NCBI GenBank assembly: GCA_964019695.1 | Contig: OZ026517.1 | Span: forward strand, 50,709,672-50,773,671 | Reading direction: 5' to 3' | Length of the DNA: 64,000 nucleotides | Origin: Loripinus fragilis | Taxonomy: Eukaryota; Mollusca; Bivalvia; Lucinida; Lucinidae | Part shown: positions 11,671-24,355 of the stretch, piece after piece | How positions within the stretch are numbered: position 1 is the first letter of the stretch | How the letters are laid out: every line of letters starts with the position of its first letter | The notes under the pieces: generated by a model | What the model saw: only the letters and a program-made list of their open reading frames with translations | What the model was told of the DNA's origin: nothing | The model's database searches: none | Translations under genes and position numbers: made by a program

Positions 11671-11861
11671 CTGAAACCAAGAGAGATGTTTCAAAAACTG
11701 AGGCGCCTTTCTTGTTAGAGATACCTTGCCTTTATATGACGCACAGGCCTATGAAATTGCATGCTATAATTACAAATGGTACGTGAGATATGATTCGGAA
11801 AAGGCTCTCAGACCAAGGAGATGAACCACTGGTATAAAAGATCGGTGGTGACTTCATACTT

Positions 11862-12360
11862 CACACTTTGAAACATAAACTTAATTTATTTAATGGAAGA
11901 CAACGGAAAGTGACAATTCACAGTTCATACTCCATGGTTCATACTTAACGCTTCTCACTTCATACAGTTTACCCTTCAAACATTACTCTTCAGACGTCAT
12001 ACTTCTCACTTCATAGTTCGAGCATCATACTTCACACTTCATTGTTCATACTTCATAGTTCAGGCTCTACACTTCACGCTCCATACCTCACATTCTCCAA
12101 TCTTTAAACACTTGACTGTTACTGATTAACATGTTGAGTGTTTTTGCTATGGTACGTTTGATAAAGTGTGAAGTATGAAGTCTGACATGTGAAGTCAGAA
12201 CTATAAAGTGTGAAGCATAAAATGTGAACTGTGAACAGTGAAGTGTAAACTATAAAGTATGAACTGTGAACTTTGAAATGTCACTTTCTGTTGTCTTCCA
12301 TACATTAAATAACGTTTAGTTTAGAAAACTACGAAGTGTGAAATATGAGTGCTCGTATGA
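11862..12360. repeat. Foldback of TTCATACTTCACACTT units
   Basis: The left arm (11862-12100) consists of degenerate direct copies of TTCATACTTCACACTTCATAG-like units. The right arm (12155-12330) carries the reverse complement (GAAGTGTGAAGTATGAAC). The outer ends also pair (ATTTAATGGAAGACAACGG with TGTTGTCTTCCATACATTAAAT). It is non-coding, probably a foldback-type transposable element. Confidence 0.65.
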
Positions 12361-12370
12361 AGTGAGACCT

Positions 12371-12425
12371 CAAGGTGTGGTACTTGATTGTGTCGATTCC
12401 TGATCTTTGCACCCTTACTTACTTT
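12371..12425 (+). mobile_element. PLE-A 3' tail, 55 bp only
   Basis: The shortest tail in the window, from AGGTGTGGTACTTGATTG to CTTACTTACTTT. It consists solely of the family's 3' end, which argues strongly for 5' truncation during reverse transcription. Confidence 0.75.
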
Positions 12426-12439
12426 GAAATGAAGTGTCA

Positions 12440-12440
<1 letters not shown>

Positions 12441-12514
<74 letters not shown>
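12441..12514 (+). repeat. (TC)n(AC)n microsatellite
   Basis: Seven TC units followed by about 30 AC units, uninterrupted. Confidence 0.95.
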
Positions 12515-12518
<4 letters not shown>

Positions 12519-12638
12519 GTTTAAGAAAATTAGGAAATGGTACGTATCACGTCTGAACTGTCAAGTATGAACTCATCACTGGTATTTCGTAGTTTTCATA
12601 TTAAATGCTTCAATTAATTCCATTTTTTTTTATTTCAG

Positions 12639-12873
12639 TCAGTACCATATGTGCGCCCCAACGCAATGCACACTACCCAGTCTAAGGAACAGTGAAGATC
12701 ATCTTTGTCAAGCTTCATCAGATGACATACAAGTGTGTGCAGAAAAAGCAGAATTTTGCCCTATCATTCCATGTGACGAAGATATCTACTCTGCATGCAT
12801 ATCCATCATGAAAGATAAAAACTGGGTGGCAGCATCTAATGCCCAAGAAGCAACAGACATATTATCAGCTTAA
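12639..12873 (+). CDS. Candidate terminal exon of a Cys-rich protein
   Basis: A strong acceptor (CATTTTTTTTTATTTCAG, ending 12638) precedes an open frame of 77 complete codons to TAA at 12871-12873. It encodes a peptide with several cysteines, acidic patches and a C-terminal DILSA. If spliced, the exon starts with the third base of a codon and reads QYHMCAPTQ; an internal ATG at 12649 is also possible. The composition suggests an extracellular protein, but I do not recognise it. No upstream exon was found within the preceding repeats. A close variant of a polyadenylation signal (CATAAAAAT) lies about 35 nt after the stop. Confidence 0.4.
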
Positions 12874-13010
12874 ATAATTAAGGAAACACATTAGGATTTC
12901 AACTGCATAAAAATATAGAAAGACAAATCTTCCAGTGAAACGGGTATTGGTCAGCTATTTTAAACATTGAATTTTATTTGAAGAAATATCAAATATTTGA
13001 AGAGAATAGT

Positions 13011-13493
13011 GGCCCACCAGGGTTTACCTGTTGGATTTCCTTTGCTCTGGTATTCAGTTTTATTTACTGTCGATTATTTATCTTCGCTTTATCTTCTTTT
13101 ATATCTTGATTCATATTTTCTAGGAGACGATGCATTGATAAGTTAGGGATCTTTCAAGCAAACCAAACATCTATGTGTCTTGATTCACATCTGAACTAAG
13201 GGTGAGGTTGGCGCACTGTAAAACCGGTTTAAGCCCTCTTGTTAAATATATTTACTGACCATTCCAAGGCGGTGCTTCTTTTGTGGATCATTTATGTTAT
13301 TCTGTCTTGTTTTTGTTATGCTTTCGCGCGCGTCTGTTTATTGGTGTCTTTTGGGCACCTGATGGGAAAGGGCTGACCTCTCGGCTCTGGTTTGTGATAT
13401 CTAATTGTGAAGTTGTCACTTTCCCATTGGTATCCTGGGTCAGGTGTGGTACTTGATTGTAACGATTCCTGATATTTGCCCTTTTTCTAACTT
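13011..13493 (+). mobile_element. PLE-A 3' tail, near full-length UTR
   Basis: Starts at GGCCCACCAGGG, close to the UTR start seen in other copies, and runs to CTTTTTCTAACTT, a slightly eroded 3' end. It carries the AAACCGGTTTAAG palindrome. The reverse-strand 70-aa frame (NQVPHLTQDTNGK) is a repeat translation. Confidence 0.8.
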
Positions 13494-13504
13494 CATAGCA
13501 TTTC

Positions 13505-14990
13505 ACCAACCTCTAGTGACAGGTACTGGAGCTTAGAGTAGTGTACTGACCTCTTGTGGCAAGTACTGGAACTCAGCTTAATATTACTGTCCTCTACTTG
13601 CAGATACTACGACTAATAGTAGTAGTACTGACATATTGTGACAGTAACTGTAATTCAGTGTATAAGTACTGGCCTATAATGACCTGTACTGGGACTCTGG
13701 GTAGCAGTTCTGTCCTCTTGTGACATTTACTGAACTCAAGGCAGTAGAACTTACCTCTAGTGACAGGGACGGGGGAACTCAGTACAATTGTACTGACATC
13801 TCATAACAGTTACTGTGACTCTAGAAAAAGTGACAATTAATGACAGGTAATAGGATTCAGGGTTTTATACTGACCTCTAGTATCAGGTTTTTGGACTCTA
13901 GCACTGTCTTCTGGTTAGAAGCATTGAGAATCAACGTAGTACTAGTAGTTTCAACTTCTAGTGACAGGTACTTTCAGTGTAGCAGTACAGGCCTCTAGTG
14001 ACAGTTACAGAACTCTGAGCAGTAGTTCTGAGCCTAAAGACAGACATTGCTACAAGAGTTATTAGCACTGTCATCTTGTGACAAGTAATAGTACTCTGGG
14101 TAGTTTACTTACCTCTAGTGGCAGTTACATGTACCAGAACTCTGTAAGGTAGTTTTGAACTCTGAGAAAAGTACTGGTAGTTAGTTTGTTAGTTCTGACC
14201 AATTGTGACAGGTACTGGGGTTCAGGGTAGTGTATTGACCTCTAGTGACAGTAACTGGAACTCTGGACAGCAATATTGACTGCTAGTGACTGGTATAGAT
14301 ACGCAGGCTACAAGTACTAATCACATGTGACATGTACTGATATCAAGGATAGTGCAATGACATTAAGTGACATTTACTGAGGCTCAGCGTAGTGTACATT
14401 AAATATCTGATATTTTGCACTCTAAAAGTGGTGCCACTCACTAGGGACAATGTCAGGCAGATCAAAGGCAAATTTTAAGGAGGTGATTATGAAATTAGAT
14501 CCCATGAAGGGACTATGTTCTTTGCCTCTTCCTCATGGTGCCGTGGGTTGGTCTGTAGTGTGTGATTGTGGCATTTCCTGGTCTATTGACAGGTACTGAA
14601 ATCCAGGGGAGTGAATTTACATCCAGTGACAGGTACTGTGACTCAGACTCTAATAGTAGCTACTGGAAGTCTGGACAGTAGTGCTGACCACTTGTGACAG
14701 GTACTACTGCTCTGAAAAGTGTTCTGACATCTAGTATCAGGCACTGAGTTATGGGATAGCATACTGACAACTAAGTACTGGAGCTCTAGACAGTAGTTGT
14801 GACCTCTAATGGTTACCAGGATATTAGTAACGGCCATTACAGTGTCTCAGGGTAGTGTACTGACATCTAGTGACAGGTACTGGGACTTATAGTAGTAGTA
14901 TGAACCACCTAGTGACAACGAAAGGAACTCTGGGCAGTAGTACTGACCGCTAGTGCCATGTACTGGTACTCAGGGTATAAATGCTGACAT
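13505..14990 (+). repeat. About 41-bp degenerate minisatellite
   Basis: Some 30 copies of a unit close to CCTCTAGTGACAGGTACTGG plus AACTCAGGGTAGTAGTACTGA, highly diverged from one another and with some units shortened. Interrupted at about 14398-14583 by another repeat. The frames inside it are not credible genes. Confidence 0.8.
14398..14583 (+). mobile_element. PLE-B tail inside the minisatellite
   Basis: The last 70 bp (CTCTTCCTCATGGTGCCGTGGG...GGCATTTCCTG) match the PLE-B 3' UTR. The usual final CATACTCACTTACT is missing, so the 3' end is eroded or the insertion was incomplete. The preceding about 115 bp do not obviously match the PLE-B copy at 2557. Confidence 0.55.
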
Positions 14991-15221
14991 AGACTAGCTT
15001 CTAGTCTGATTAATAATAGTTTGATTTTTTCTGTAAAGTTAGAAACTGTTTGGCCCTTTTTGATAGCGTGTCTACCTTTTGCACACCTTGGCTTAAATTT
15101 ATGTTAAAATTGAGACGGTGGTTTACGTCTTAGATTTTATAGATTTTCCCCTTTTGTATATATTTTTATTTTAACGCCTAGAGGCCAGGCTAGTGCTGAC
15201 CACTGAAATACACACTAGAGC

Positions 15222-15545
15222 ATTTTTACCTATATACCCTTTACCTGTACTCCTCAGATTAAAATTGCACGACCCTTAAGCCTGTACTATGTTGCATGAA
15301 CCTTGGTTAACTTGTCAAATTAAAATAGCATGACCCTTGGGTTTGCACTATATTGCACGACCCTTGGTTCTGCACTATAGTCACTATGTGAGTCTAACAA
15401 GGCCCTTGGTCTGCACTATAATCTTGCACGACCCTCATGATATAAACCTAAGAGCAATTTATCCATATCCATATACCCTTTACCTGTACTCGTCAGATTA
15501 AAATTGCACGACCATTGGTTTGCTGATCAGATTAAAACTGCAGTG
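15222..15545 (+). repeat. GCACGACCCTTGG minisatellite
   Basis: Irregular tandem copies built on CAGATTAAAATTGCACGACCCTTGGTTTGCACTATA, with an internal repeat of CATATACCCTTTACCTGTACTC at about 15230 and 15470. Non-coding. Confidence 0.65.
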
Positions 15546-16219
15546 GAAGTCTAAATTAACTGTAAAAATGCAATTTCAGATATAAACCAGTAAACTATAA
15601 CTTTAATCATATATACTTGTTTGCAGGATTTAGATATCAATTAAAGAGAAGTTATTGCTTCTCTTATTGCGTGTTCTAAAGATGAAGGAACTAGTTGTAA
15701 GCATAAATAGCAAGAGCGTTTGACACAATGGAATAGAATGGCACTAAAATGTTATTAATTTTCTGTAGCATGAAATTAATATAAATAATTTGTATTGTTT
15801 TCTGCCAAATACAACATATTTGCAATAAAAAATATATATACTTGTTAAATGACTACTTGGAGGAAAACAAAACTTATCTTTATTGTAAAAGTTCATTCCA
15901 GATAAGGGCTTGTTTAGAATGGCATACTATGCCTCTTGTCGATAAAATGTTCAATGGAATTCTTAAGATGTTAAACACTGTGCTCGTTAGGAAGCAGAAA
16001 TTTATTTAGTTAGTAAGGTTTTCTTTCAATTTAAACAAAATAATTGTATTACTTTGAAATAATAGTTTCAAATAGTACAAAAACCATGATAATTTTAAAA
16101 ATCACCCTAAACAACAATACTATTTGTAAGTAAGCTGCATGACATTCTTTGGTGACATCAATTTATGCATTTGTAAAAAAAAACACAATAGAAACTAACA
16201 GCTGAAGAAAATGTATTTC
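15546..16219. other. AT-rich region, possible 3' UTR of the minus-strand exon
   Basis: No ORF is supported. An AATAAA on the minus strand at about 15994-16000 lies some 220 nt downstream of the stop of the candidate exon at 16220 and could serve as its polyadenylation signal. Confidence 0.35.
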
Positions 16220-16401
16220 CTAAAACAAGTCATAATCACTCATAAAGACAGGAACAGTTAATATATTGGCATAACCGTCGTGTTCATCCACTGGGTTCAG
16301 ATGATGAAATTTAAGCCTTGGACTTAGGTCAAACCCAAGAGAGTGTATGGTATCTAATCCTTTCACAAATACTAATAAAGTCTGCAATCCATCTGATTCA
16401 T
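16220..16401 (-). CDS. Candidate terminal exon, unknown protein
   Basis: The minus strand shows a very strong acceptor (TTTTTTTTTTCTTTCAG ending at 16402), then 60 codons to a TAG at 16222-16220. The peptide (DESDGLQTLLVFVKGLDTIH... ending VPVFMSDYDLF) alternates hydrophobic strands with polar turns and is not low-complexity, as expected of a folded domain's C-terminus. The exon would begin with two bases of a split codon. I do not recognise the protein, and no donor-flanked partner exon was identified in the AT-rich DNA up to 17470. Confidence 0.5.
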
Positions 16402-16957
16402 CTGAAAGAAAAAAAAAAGGCAATTAGACAATTTTGACCACTTGAAGTTTTGACCGGCCCAAACTGCCATAATAACAGCTGTATTAAAGGTAAAAAAACA
16501 TTGAGGCAAACTCAGATAAACTTACTTTTGCCTGAATCAATTATGAATAGTCAGTATTGCCGGAGACTGATAGTAACCCACATAAGAAAATTCAAACAAG
16601 ACCACAAGTTAGGTCAATATTCGGATGTACAAAATTTGCATGTGTATATCTTAAAATAAAACCCAATCAATTGTCCAAAGGTGCACTACATCGTAAAATG
16701 ATGCAATATGGGATTTAATTGAGCACAAAGCATCCATCTGAAACCAATAACAAATTTAAAAATTCTTATTGAAAATCAAGCATTTTTTTGGTAAAAAAAC
16801 GAAATTTTTACAATAAGATATTTTGTATATACTTGGTCTTAACTATTTTGCTGATATTAGGTTTGGCATGTTTTAGTCTAACTTGATAGACAAAACATAA
16901 AATTCTCTGAAATAAAAATTCTGAAATGTATTAAAATGACGTGGTTGTCAATTTCAA

Positions 16958-16992
16958 TGACGTCATAAGAATTGCGCATTGTGCTATAAATA
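16958..16992 (+). promoter_or_regulatory. CRE plus TATA-like motifs
   Basis: A perfect TGACGTCA (16958-16965) is followed 19 bp later by TATAAATA. The spacing suits a CREB/ATF-responsive promoter, but no gene is evident downstream. It may be a decayed promoter or chance. Confidence 0.25.
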
Positions 16993-17599
16993 TTGATTTG
17001 ACACGACCTATCGCCATTCTAACGTTTGAGTTGACATTATAAGTAACAAAAAGGAATACTACAATGCAGGTTTATTTTGTTGTTTTAAAGATGCCTGGCT
17101 TGAGATATTCGGATTCAAATATTTTTATAATTCTATAACATGAAAACGAGTGGGTGATATATAACATGCTGTAATTATAAGACAAAACAGTACAGCGAGA
17201 AAATATTAGCATCATTACAAAGGTAAAAGGACAGTTCTTTTGAATGGTGCTTAGTATGCCTCTCAAAAATGTCTCTGGACAAAGCTTCAAGGTATAGATC
17301 GGAACATTTGGAACGTCCCTCTTAAAATATAATGTCATGAATACTCAAATTGGGCTCTGGCAGATAGCAGAAAACAATTTAAATTTATGCAAGGGGACTT
17401 AAATTGAGAGTTGACGCCTTATCTACTAATAATCACAAACAGATACTGTGAAAACGAGTATGTCATGTACAAATAGCTACGTACATTAAGGGGCTATTTT
17501 AGACCCCCTATGGGCTAAAAATGAAAATTGTTTTCACCAATTTCTTCCCATTAGCCCAAGTGTAAAAGTCTGGTACTCATTCGACTTTTACCTTTAAGG

Positions 17600-18996
17600 A
17601 CTATAGTAACAAGAGGGCCCATGGGCCCAAGACCGCTCACCTGAATCCTTGTCAGGAGAAGATGATGTTTACCACAAAATATAAACCCCATTCGCCAAGA
17701 CTTAAGTCCATCTTGGATATCACTCAGATCATAACCAAAGCCTATCAAGTTCAATCAAATTATACTTATCTGCACAGTTTCAATGTCTGGCATTTTACCC
17801 AACCCAAAAGGCCAGGGGTGTGCATAATGTCAAACATTTTAATGTCATAATGTGATGTTCACCATAACCTTCTTCAGAAAAAAATGTTTTTACATTTTAT
17901 TCCCATACAGGCGCCAATGGTGTGTAAAAGGGCAGAATATTTGCATGTATGGTGTCATATGCTTCATTGTATTTGATTTGATTATGCAACATAACTACTT
18001 TCAGAAAAGAAAACAACTCAACCTTTTGAGCGTAAGTGTAAGAGTAAAACATTTGCTAATATTTTATTGTACGCTGCTTTTATTTGATATGCAACAGGAC
18101 CATATTCTGAAAAAAAAACTAATTTTATTTTTATATGGGGGATTTTTGGCCCCAGGGGCAGAATTTAAAAATATATATATATATCTTATCTGGAGCTCTG
18201 GCGGCCCTTTTGTTCAGCGGAGTGGAACCATTTGTGCAATTTTGGTTAAGGACATTTTTAGAAACAATTCTGTGAAATTATTTTGAATTTGGACCAGTGG
18301 TTCAAGAGAAACTGTCATTAAAAGACATTATTTATCTAAAGCTCTGACAGCTCCATTGTTTGGTGGAGCAAAACCATTGGTGCAATTTTGGTAGAAGGCA
18401 TCATGAGGAACAATTCTGTGAAATTACTCAGAATTTTGACCAGTGGTTCAGGAGGAGATGTCGTTTAAAGGTATTTGTTATTTGGAGCTATGGTGGCCCT
18501 TTTGTTCAGCGGAGTGGAACCATTTGTGCAATTTTGGTAGAAGGCATCATGAGGAACAATTCTGTGAAATTATTTTGAATTTGGACCAGTGTTTCAGGAA
18601 AAAATGTCATTTAAAAATATTTCTTATCTGGCACCCTGGTGGCCCCTTTTACAGCAGAGTGGAACCTTTTGTGAAAAGTTGGTAGAGGGGATCATGCAAG
18701 AGGAACAATTCTGTGAAATAATTTTGATTTTGGGCCAGTTGTTCAGGAGGAGATGTCATTTAAAATATTTCTTATCTTGAGCTCTGGAGGCCCTTGTGCT
18801 CTTTGGAGCAGATCTATTCATGCAATTTTGGTAGAGGGCATTATTGGAAACCTTTATGTGAAGTAATTTTAAATTTGGACTAGTGGTTCAGGAAGAGATA
18901 TTGTTTAAAGAAAAAGATTACCGACGAAAGGACGCGCGACACACGAAGACCAATCAGAATAGCTCACCTTGAGCCTTTGGCTCAGGTGAGCTAACA
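17600..18996. repeat. Bivalve-type dispersed repeat with 146-bp tandem units
   Basis: Starts near AAGAGGGCCCATGGGCCC and ends with the hairpin AGCTCACC(T)TGAGCC/GGCTCAGGTGAGCT at 18962-18993. In between, five diverged units of about 146 bp start at about 18184, 18331, 18478, 18625 and 18773, sharing ATTCTGTGAAATTATTTTG and GGACCAGTGGTTCA. The units stay open in frame over parts (for example GRRHHEEQFCEI), which gives repetitive 60-80-aa frames that I do not regard as genes. Confidence 0.7.
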
Positions 18997-19325
18997 AAAT
19001 GGCCACCAAAATAGGCTAAAGATAGGAAAGTGACCATTTTTGGCCAAATTTGAGACATTTGACAGAAAAATCAACATAGAGCACTGACAAGCAAATACCA
19101 GAAAGATATTTAAACTGATGATGAGTGTTATCACGAAACACAAGATATTAAAAGTTTTTTTTTTGTATTTATCTGCTGATTTCCAATTCTTTAAACATCC
19201 CTCTCCCAAAGCCTTAAATTTGAGCCAAAATGGCAATTTCTCTTTTTATAGCCTATTTCGTCAGTCATTCTGTTACCATAGCAACAGTAATAGTGAAGTA
19301 ATTGCCAGAATTTTACACTTGGGTT

Positions 19326-19829
19326 ATTTGGCTGTTGTCAGGCCCACCAGGTTGTACCTGTTGGATTTCTTTTGCTCTGGTGTTCATGCAGTTTTATTTA
19401 CTGTTAAGTCCTTATCTTTGCTTTATCTCCTTTTTATATCTTGATTATATGTTCTAGGAGATGATGCATCGATAAGTTAGGGGTATTTCATGCAATCCAA
19501 ACATGTATGTGTCTTGATCCACATCTGAACTAAGGGTGAGGTTGGCACACCATGAAACTGGTTTAAGCCCTCCAGTAAAATATTTTTACTGGCCATTACA
19601 AGGCAGTGCTTCTTTTATGGAACATTTATGTAATTTCTGTCATGTTTTTGTTATGCTTTTGTGTGCGTCTGTTTACTGATGCCTTGTGGTCACCTGCTGT
19701 GAAATGGCTGACCTCTTGGCTCTCGTTTGTGATGTCTAATTGTAAAGTTTTTACTTTGCCATTGGTATCTTGGGTCAGGTGTGGAGCTGGATTGTATCGA
19801 TTCCTGATCTTTGCTCTCCTTCTTACTTT
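19326..19829 (+). mobile_element. PLE-A 3' tail, near full-length UTR
   Basis: From TTTGGCTGTTGTCAGGCCCACC through TTACTGTTAAGTCCTTATC to TCTTACTTTT. It sits inside the TIR transposon just before its right inverted repeat. Frames of up to 98 aa across it are repeat translations. Confidence 0.8.
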
Positions 19830-19929
19830 TATTCTTTTAATAAACCAATCAAACGAAATTGGTGGAAAGCAACTGTCTTTTTTTGCCCCAGAGGGGGCCT
19901 AATTAGCCCCTTAATGCACGTAGCTCTTT

Positions 19930-20669
19930 TGTAGGCTCCTCTATTTCTCAAGTGTCCATTTTTCTAGATTATCTGTTGTGTCATTTCGCGTTGGTAGATT
20001 TTAATTTCTTCTTGTAATAATGACATTCTTTCATATTGGGGTCGTAAAAACGTTAAGCTAGGCAGAAAGCAGAATAAGTCAGTGCTAAGGGATGTGATGG
20101 TTGTGATATAGTTAACGTTTAGAGGCCAGTGCCATGAGGGATTAACTTTAAAACAATTTAAAAAAAAAAGGCCACATCAAAAATACCGCACATCTTAGAT
20201 ATGGATGCCAGGCCAGACTATAATAGAAAAAATAACGACCAGGGTGTTGTTGTTTTCATTTTGACAGACAGACAGAGGAAAGAGCGAAAGCCTGATACTA
20301 AAAATTCAGGACAATTGACCAAATTCAATTATCAGAAAATGTTATAATTCTATGCATCTCTTCGGTGATAAATTCAACATGGAGGCCACAGGAGCTAACA
20401 AACCCTTAGAATAGAAAAAGAAGGCCCATATTTACTTTTATATTTTTACAGATACACGCCTACTTTTCTAAACAAAATAGTTTTTGACTAGTTCCTATTA
20501 TTGAGGTTTATTCCAGCTTGGCGATGTTGTGTCTCTTATAAGACATCCGCAAACCTGACCATGCAAACTTTGCACAATGTGTAGCCTAGTATGAGTTGAA
20601 ATAACTCAGGACACCATTTAATTTCAAGCGCTATCTTGTTTTTCTTAAACTTTGGAAATGTTTTCAGGA
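19930..20669. other. No gene seen
   Basis: AT-rich sequence without supported coding or repeat features. Confidence 0.4.
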
Positions 20670-20674
20670 TATTA

Positions 20675-22213
20675 CACGGGTGGTAAACCTAGGAACTACC
20701 ACGAAATTGTGTTAACGTAATTTTGTTCCCAAGCCACATCCAGGACACGTCGTGGTAGTTTCCAGGTCGAAAATTGGATAAAGAAAGGTTGGTGTCACTT
20801 TCATTTTTGGTTTATTTTACAACTAAGAACGAACAATGATGAAATCCGACAATGTGGTTCCGTGTAAATATGTCTCAGCGTCCCCTCTAGCCCAAAATTT
20901 TGTTTAAAAAGTTATTTTCTTTCTTTAGATTCGGCTTTCCCCACTGAGCATCGGACCAACTTTCCCCAAAGTTCGAATGATTTTAGCCCATATCTGTCAA
21001 ATTAAATGGAATTTGATATCATTTGACGATGGAAATGATAAAAAGACCCTGAATAAACATTCCTACACAGAAAGAAAATCTGAGCGTTTACTCGTAAACT
21101 ATTCATGCCCCATTCGTCCTGTGTGGTAGTTTCCAGCTCATCGTGGTAGTTAAAATGCTAACGTGATAGTTTCCAAGACTTTGTAGGATACGTTTCTGAG
21201 GTGTTACAAATTATTATAGTGGTTGTTTTGTTTCCCATGATAACCCTCGAACTCGTCAATTAATTACCACTGTAAACATAACACCATGAAGAAGCTAAGC
21301 TGATGACTCAAGAGATTCAATGTGATGCTTGACATGTGGAGATCATGCCCTGGAATGCCAAACAACACTTCTGGAAATCTAAAGCAAAAGAAGGCCATCA
21401 GTAGAGCCGTGGTGGACCAAGCAACAGACAAAAAATGATATAAGTACTGCGTCACTCGCTACGTTGTTCCATGTTCAGTCAACTTAAAGATAAAATGGCA
21501 GGCTAAGACTACCGGCCCAAAGTATCGTTAGTACTTGTGCTTTGGAAAAAAGGGGAAACATCATCGGGTTGGGACCTTTTAATATACATGTGATTGCGAC
21601 GATGAACGAGCATGTTATTTGATGATTAAAAAGCATGTTTATTCAAAAACAAAATATGTGAATATCCCTTCTTTTAATTCTTCTCACCATTTCAATAGCC
21701 CAATAAAATTGAAATTCAGGCAGTCGACATTTGTTATCTGACAAAAGGTTGTTTGAAAAGGTCTTCGTATGAATCAGAGGGGTATTCAAGGTTTGACCTG
21801 CACACCCTGTCTTTATAAAAATGAAGTAGCCCCTGAATAGTGAACATCTGCTGATGCGAACTACTACTAAATTCCTACAACGTCTTGGAAACTACCACGA
21901 TAGCATTTTAACTACCACGATGAGCTGGAAACTACCACACATGACGAACGGGGCATGAATCGTTTACGATTTTCTTTCTGTGTAGGAATGTTTATTCAGG
22001 GTCTTTTTATCATTTCCATCGTCAAATGATATTAAATAATTATTATCAAATAATTATTTTCTTAGTTGTAAAATAAAACAAAAATGAAAGTGACACCAAC
22101 CTTTCTTTATCCAATTTTCGGCCTGGAAACTACCACGACGTGTCCCTGATGTGGCTTGGGAACAAAATTACGTTAACACGATTTCGTGGTAGTTCCTAGG
22201 TTTACCACCCGTG
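20675..22213. mobile_element. Foldback DNA transposon with TATTA target duplication
   Basis: 1539 bp bounded by CACGGGTGGTAAACCTAGG and its inverse, flanked on both sides by TATTA (20670-20674 and 22214-22218). The first about 150 bp pair with the last about 140 bp, and inner segments 21050-21195 and 21865-22025 also pair, so each arm is several hundred bp. The right arm lacks a part present at 20830-21000. GGTAGTTTCC / CGTGGTAGTT motifs recur as subterminal repeats. No transposase is present; the 63-aa frame at 21264-21455 is not convincing. Non-autonomous. Confidence 0.85.
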
Positions 22214-22689
22214 TATTATGTCTTCCATGGCTTTGATATCTGTAATTATACATGTATAAGGTTAGCAGGTTAATATGTTTTAAGCTTATATTGACGTCTT
22301 TTCGCCTGGCATTATTTTCTCAGGATTCCTTTAGCGTTATTTAATTTTTTTGCAGGTGTTATTTCGTCTTTTCAATTTGCGTCTTTTCACTTGGCGTCTT
22401 TTCGTTTTATCGCCTGTGATTATTTGGTATCTATACATATACCGTAAAAAAGTGTAACCACCATCGTTTGTGTCTGTGACCTTTCAATTGATTAAAAAAC
22501 TATATTCTGTGCTATTGTATTGATGCTGATAATAACTCCAACAATAACGGGTAAAAATATTTACCATTTATCACTGGAGAAATGTTGGTTTCAAGTTGTT
22601 TAGTAAATGTAAGTTATACCAAAAGGGATTGGAGTGTACCTGCCATCTCTTTTGATCTAAACTCACACGTATCGTGCACAGTGTAAGTT

Positions 22690-22870
22690 TTGAGAACACA
22701 AAATAAAGAGAACCTACAACATTTGGGTCAATTTGGAGGGGGCCACCCGTCATTTTTCTCAATATAACTACAAATGTTTGGAGAACATAAACTAAAAAGA
22801 ACCTACAAAAGTTGGGACAATTTGGAAGGAACCACCAGTCTTATTTCTCAATATAACTACAAATGTTAAA
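22690..22870 (+). repeat. Two tandem copies of a 90-bp unit
   Basis: Units begin AACAcAaAatAAAgAGAACCTACAA and share TTTCTCAATATAACTACAAATGTT. The copies have diverged moderately. Confidence 0.6.
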
Positions 22871-22909
22871 ACCCTATTCTCGGAAAAGATAGCAAATGCG
22901 CCATCCCAT

Positions 22910-24353
<1,444 letters not shown>

Positions 24354-24355
24354 TA

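Larger units (their letters stand above)
17473..19927. mobile_element. TIR transposon of about 2.45 kb, with nested inserts
   Basis: Ends are inverted repeats of about 75 bp. On the left, TAGCTACGTACATTAAGGGG... runs to CACCAATTTC. On the right, the same motif reads inverted, from GAAATTGGTGG to CCCCTTAATGCACGTAGC. There is no transposase. The interior holds a dispersed repeat with 146-bp tandem units and a PLE-A tail, so the ends may belong to an older non-autonomous element used as a landing pad. Target duplications were not identified. Confidence 0.6.

Noticed and set aside
13505..14990. CRISPR-like array
   Set aside because: Units are diverged throughout with no identical repeat/unique spacer alternation, and the genome is eukaryotic.
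18360..18685. Overlapping 72-80-aa frames with CNFGRRHHEEQF-type repeats
   Set aside because: They arise from the 146-bp tandem units and shift frame from unit to unit.
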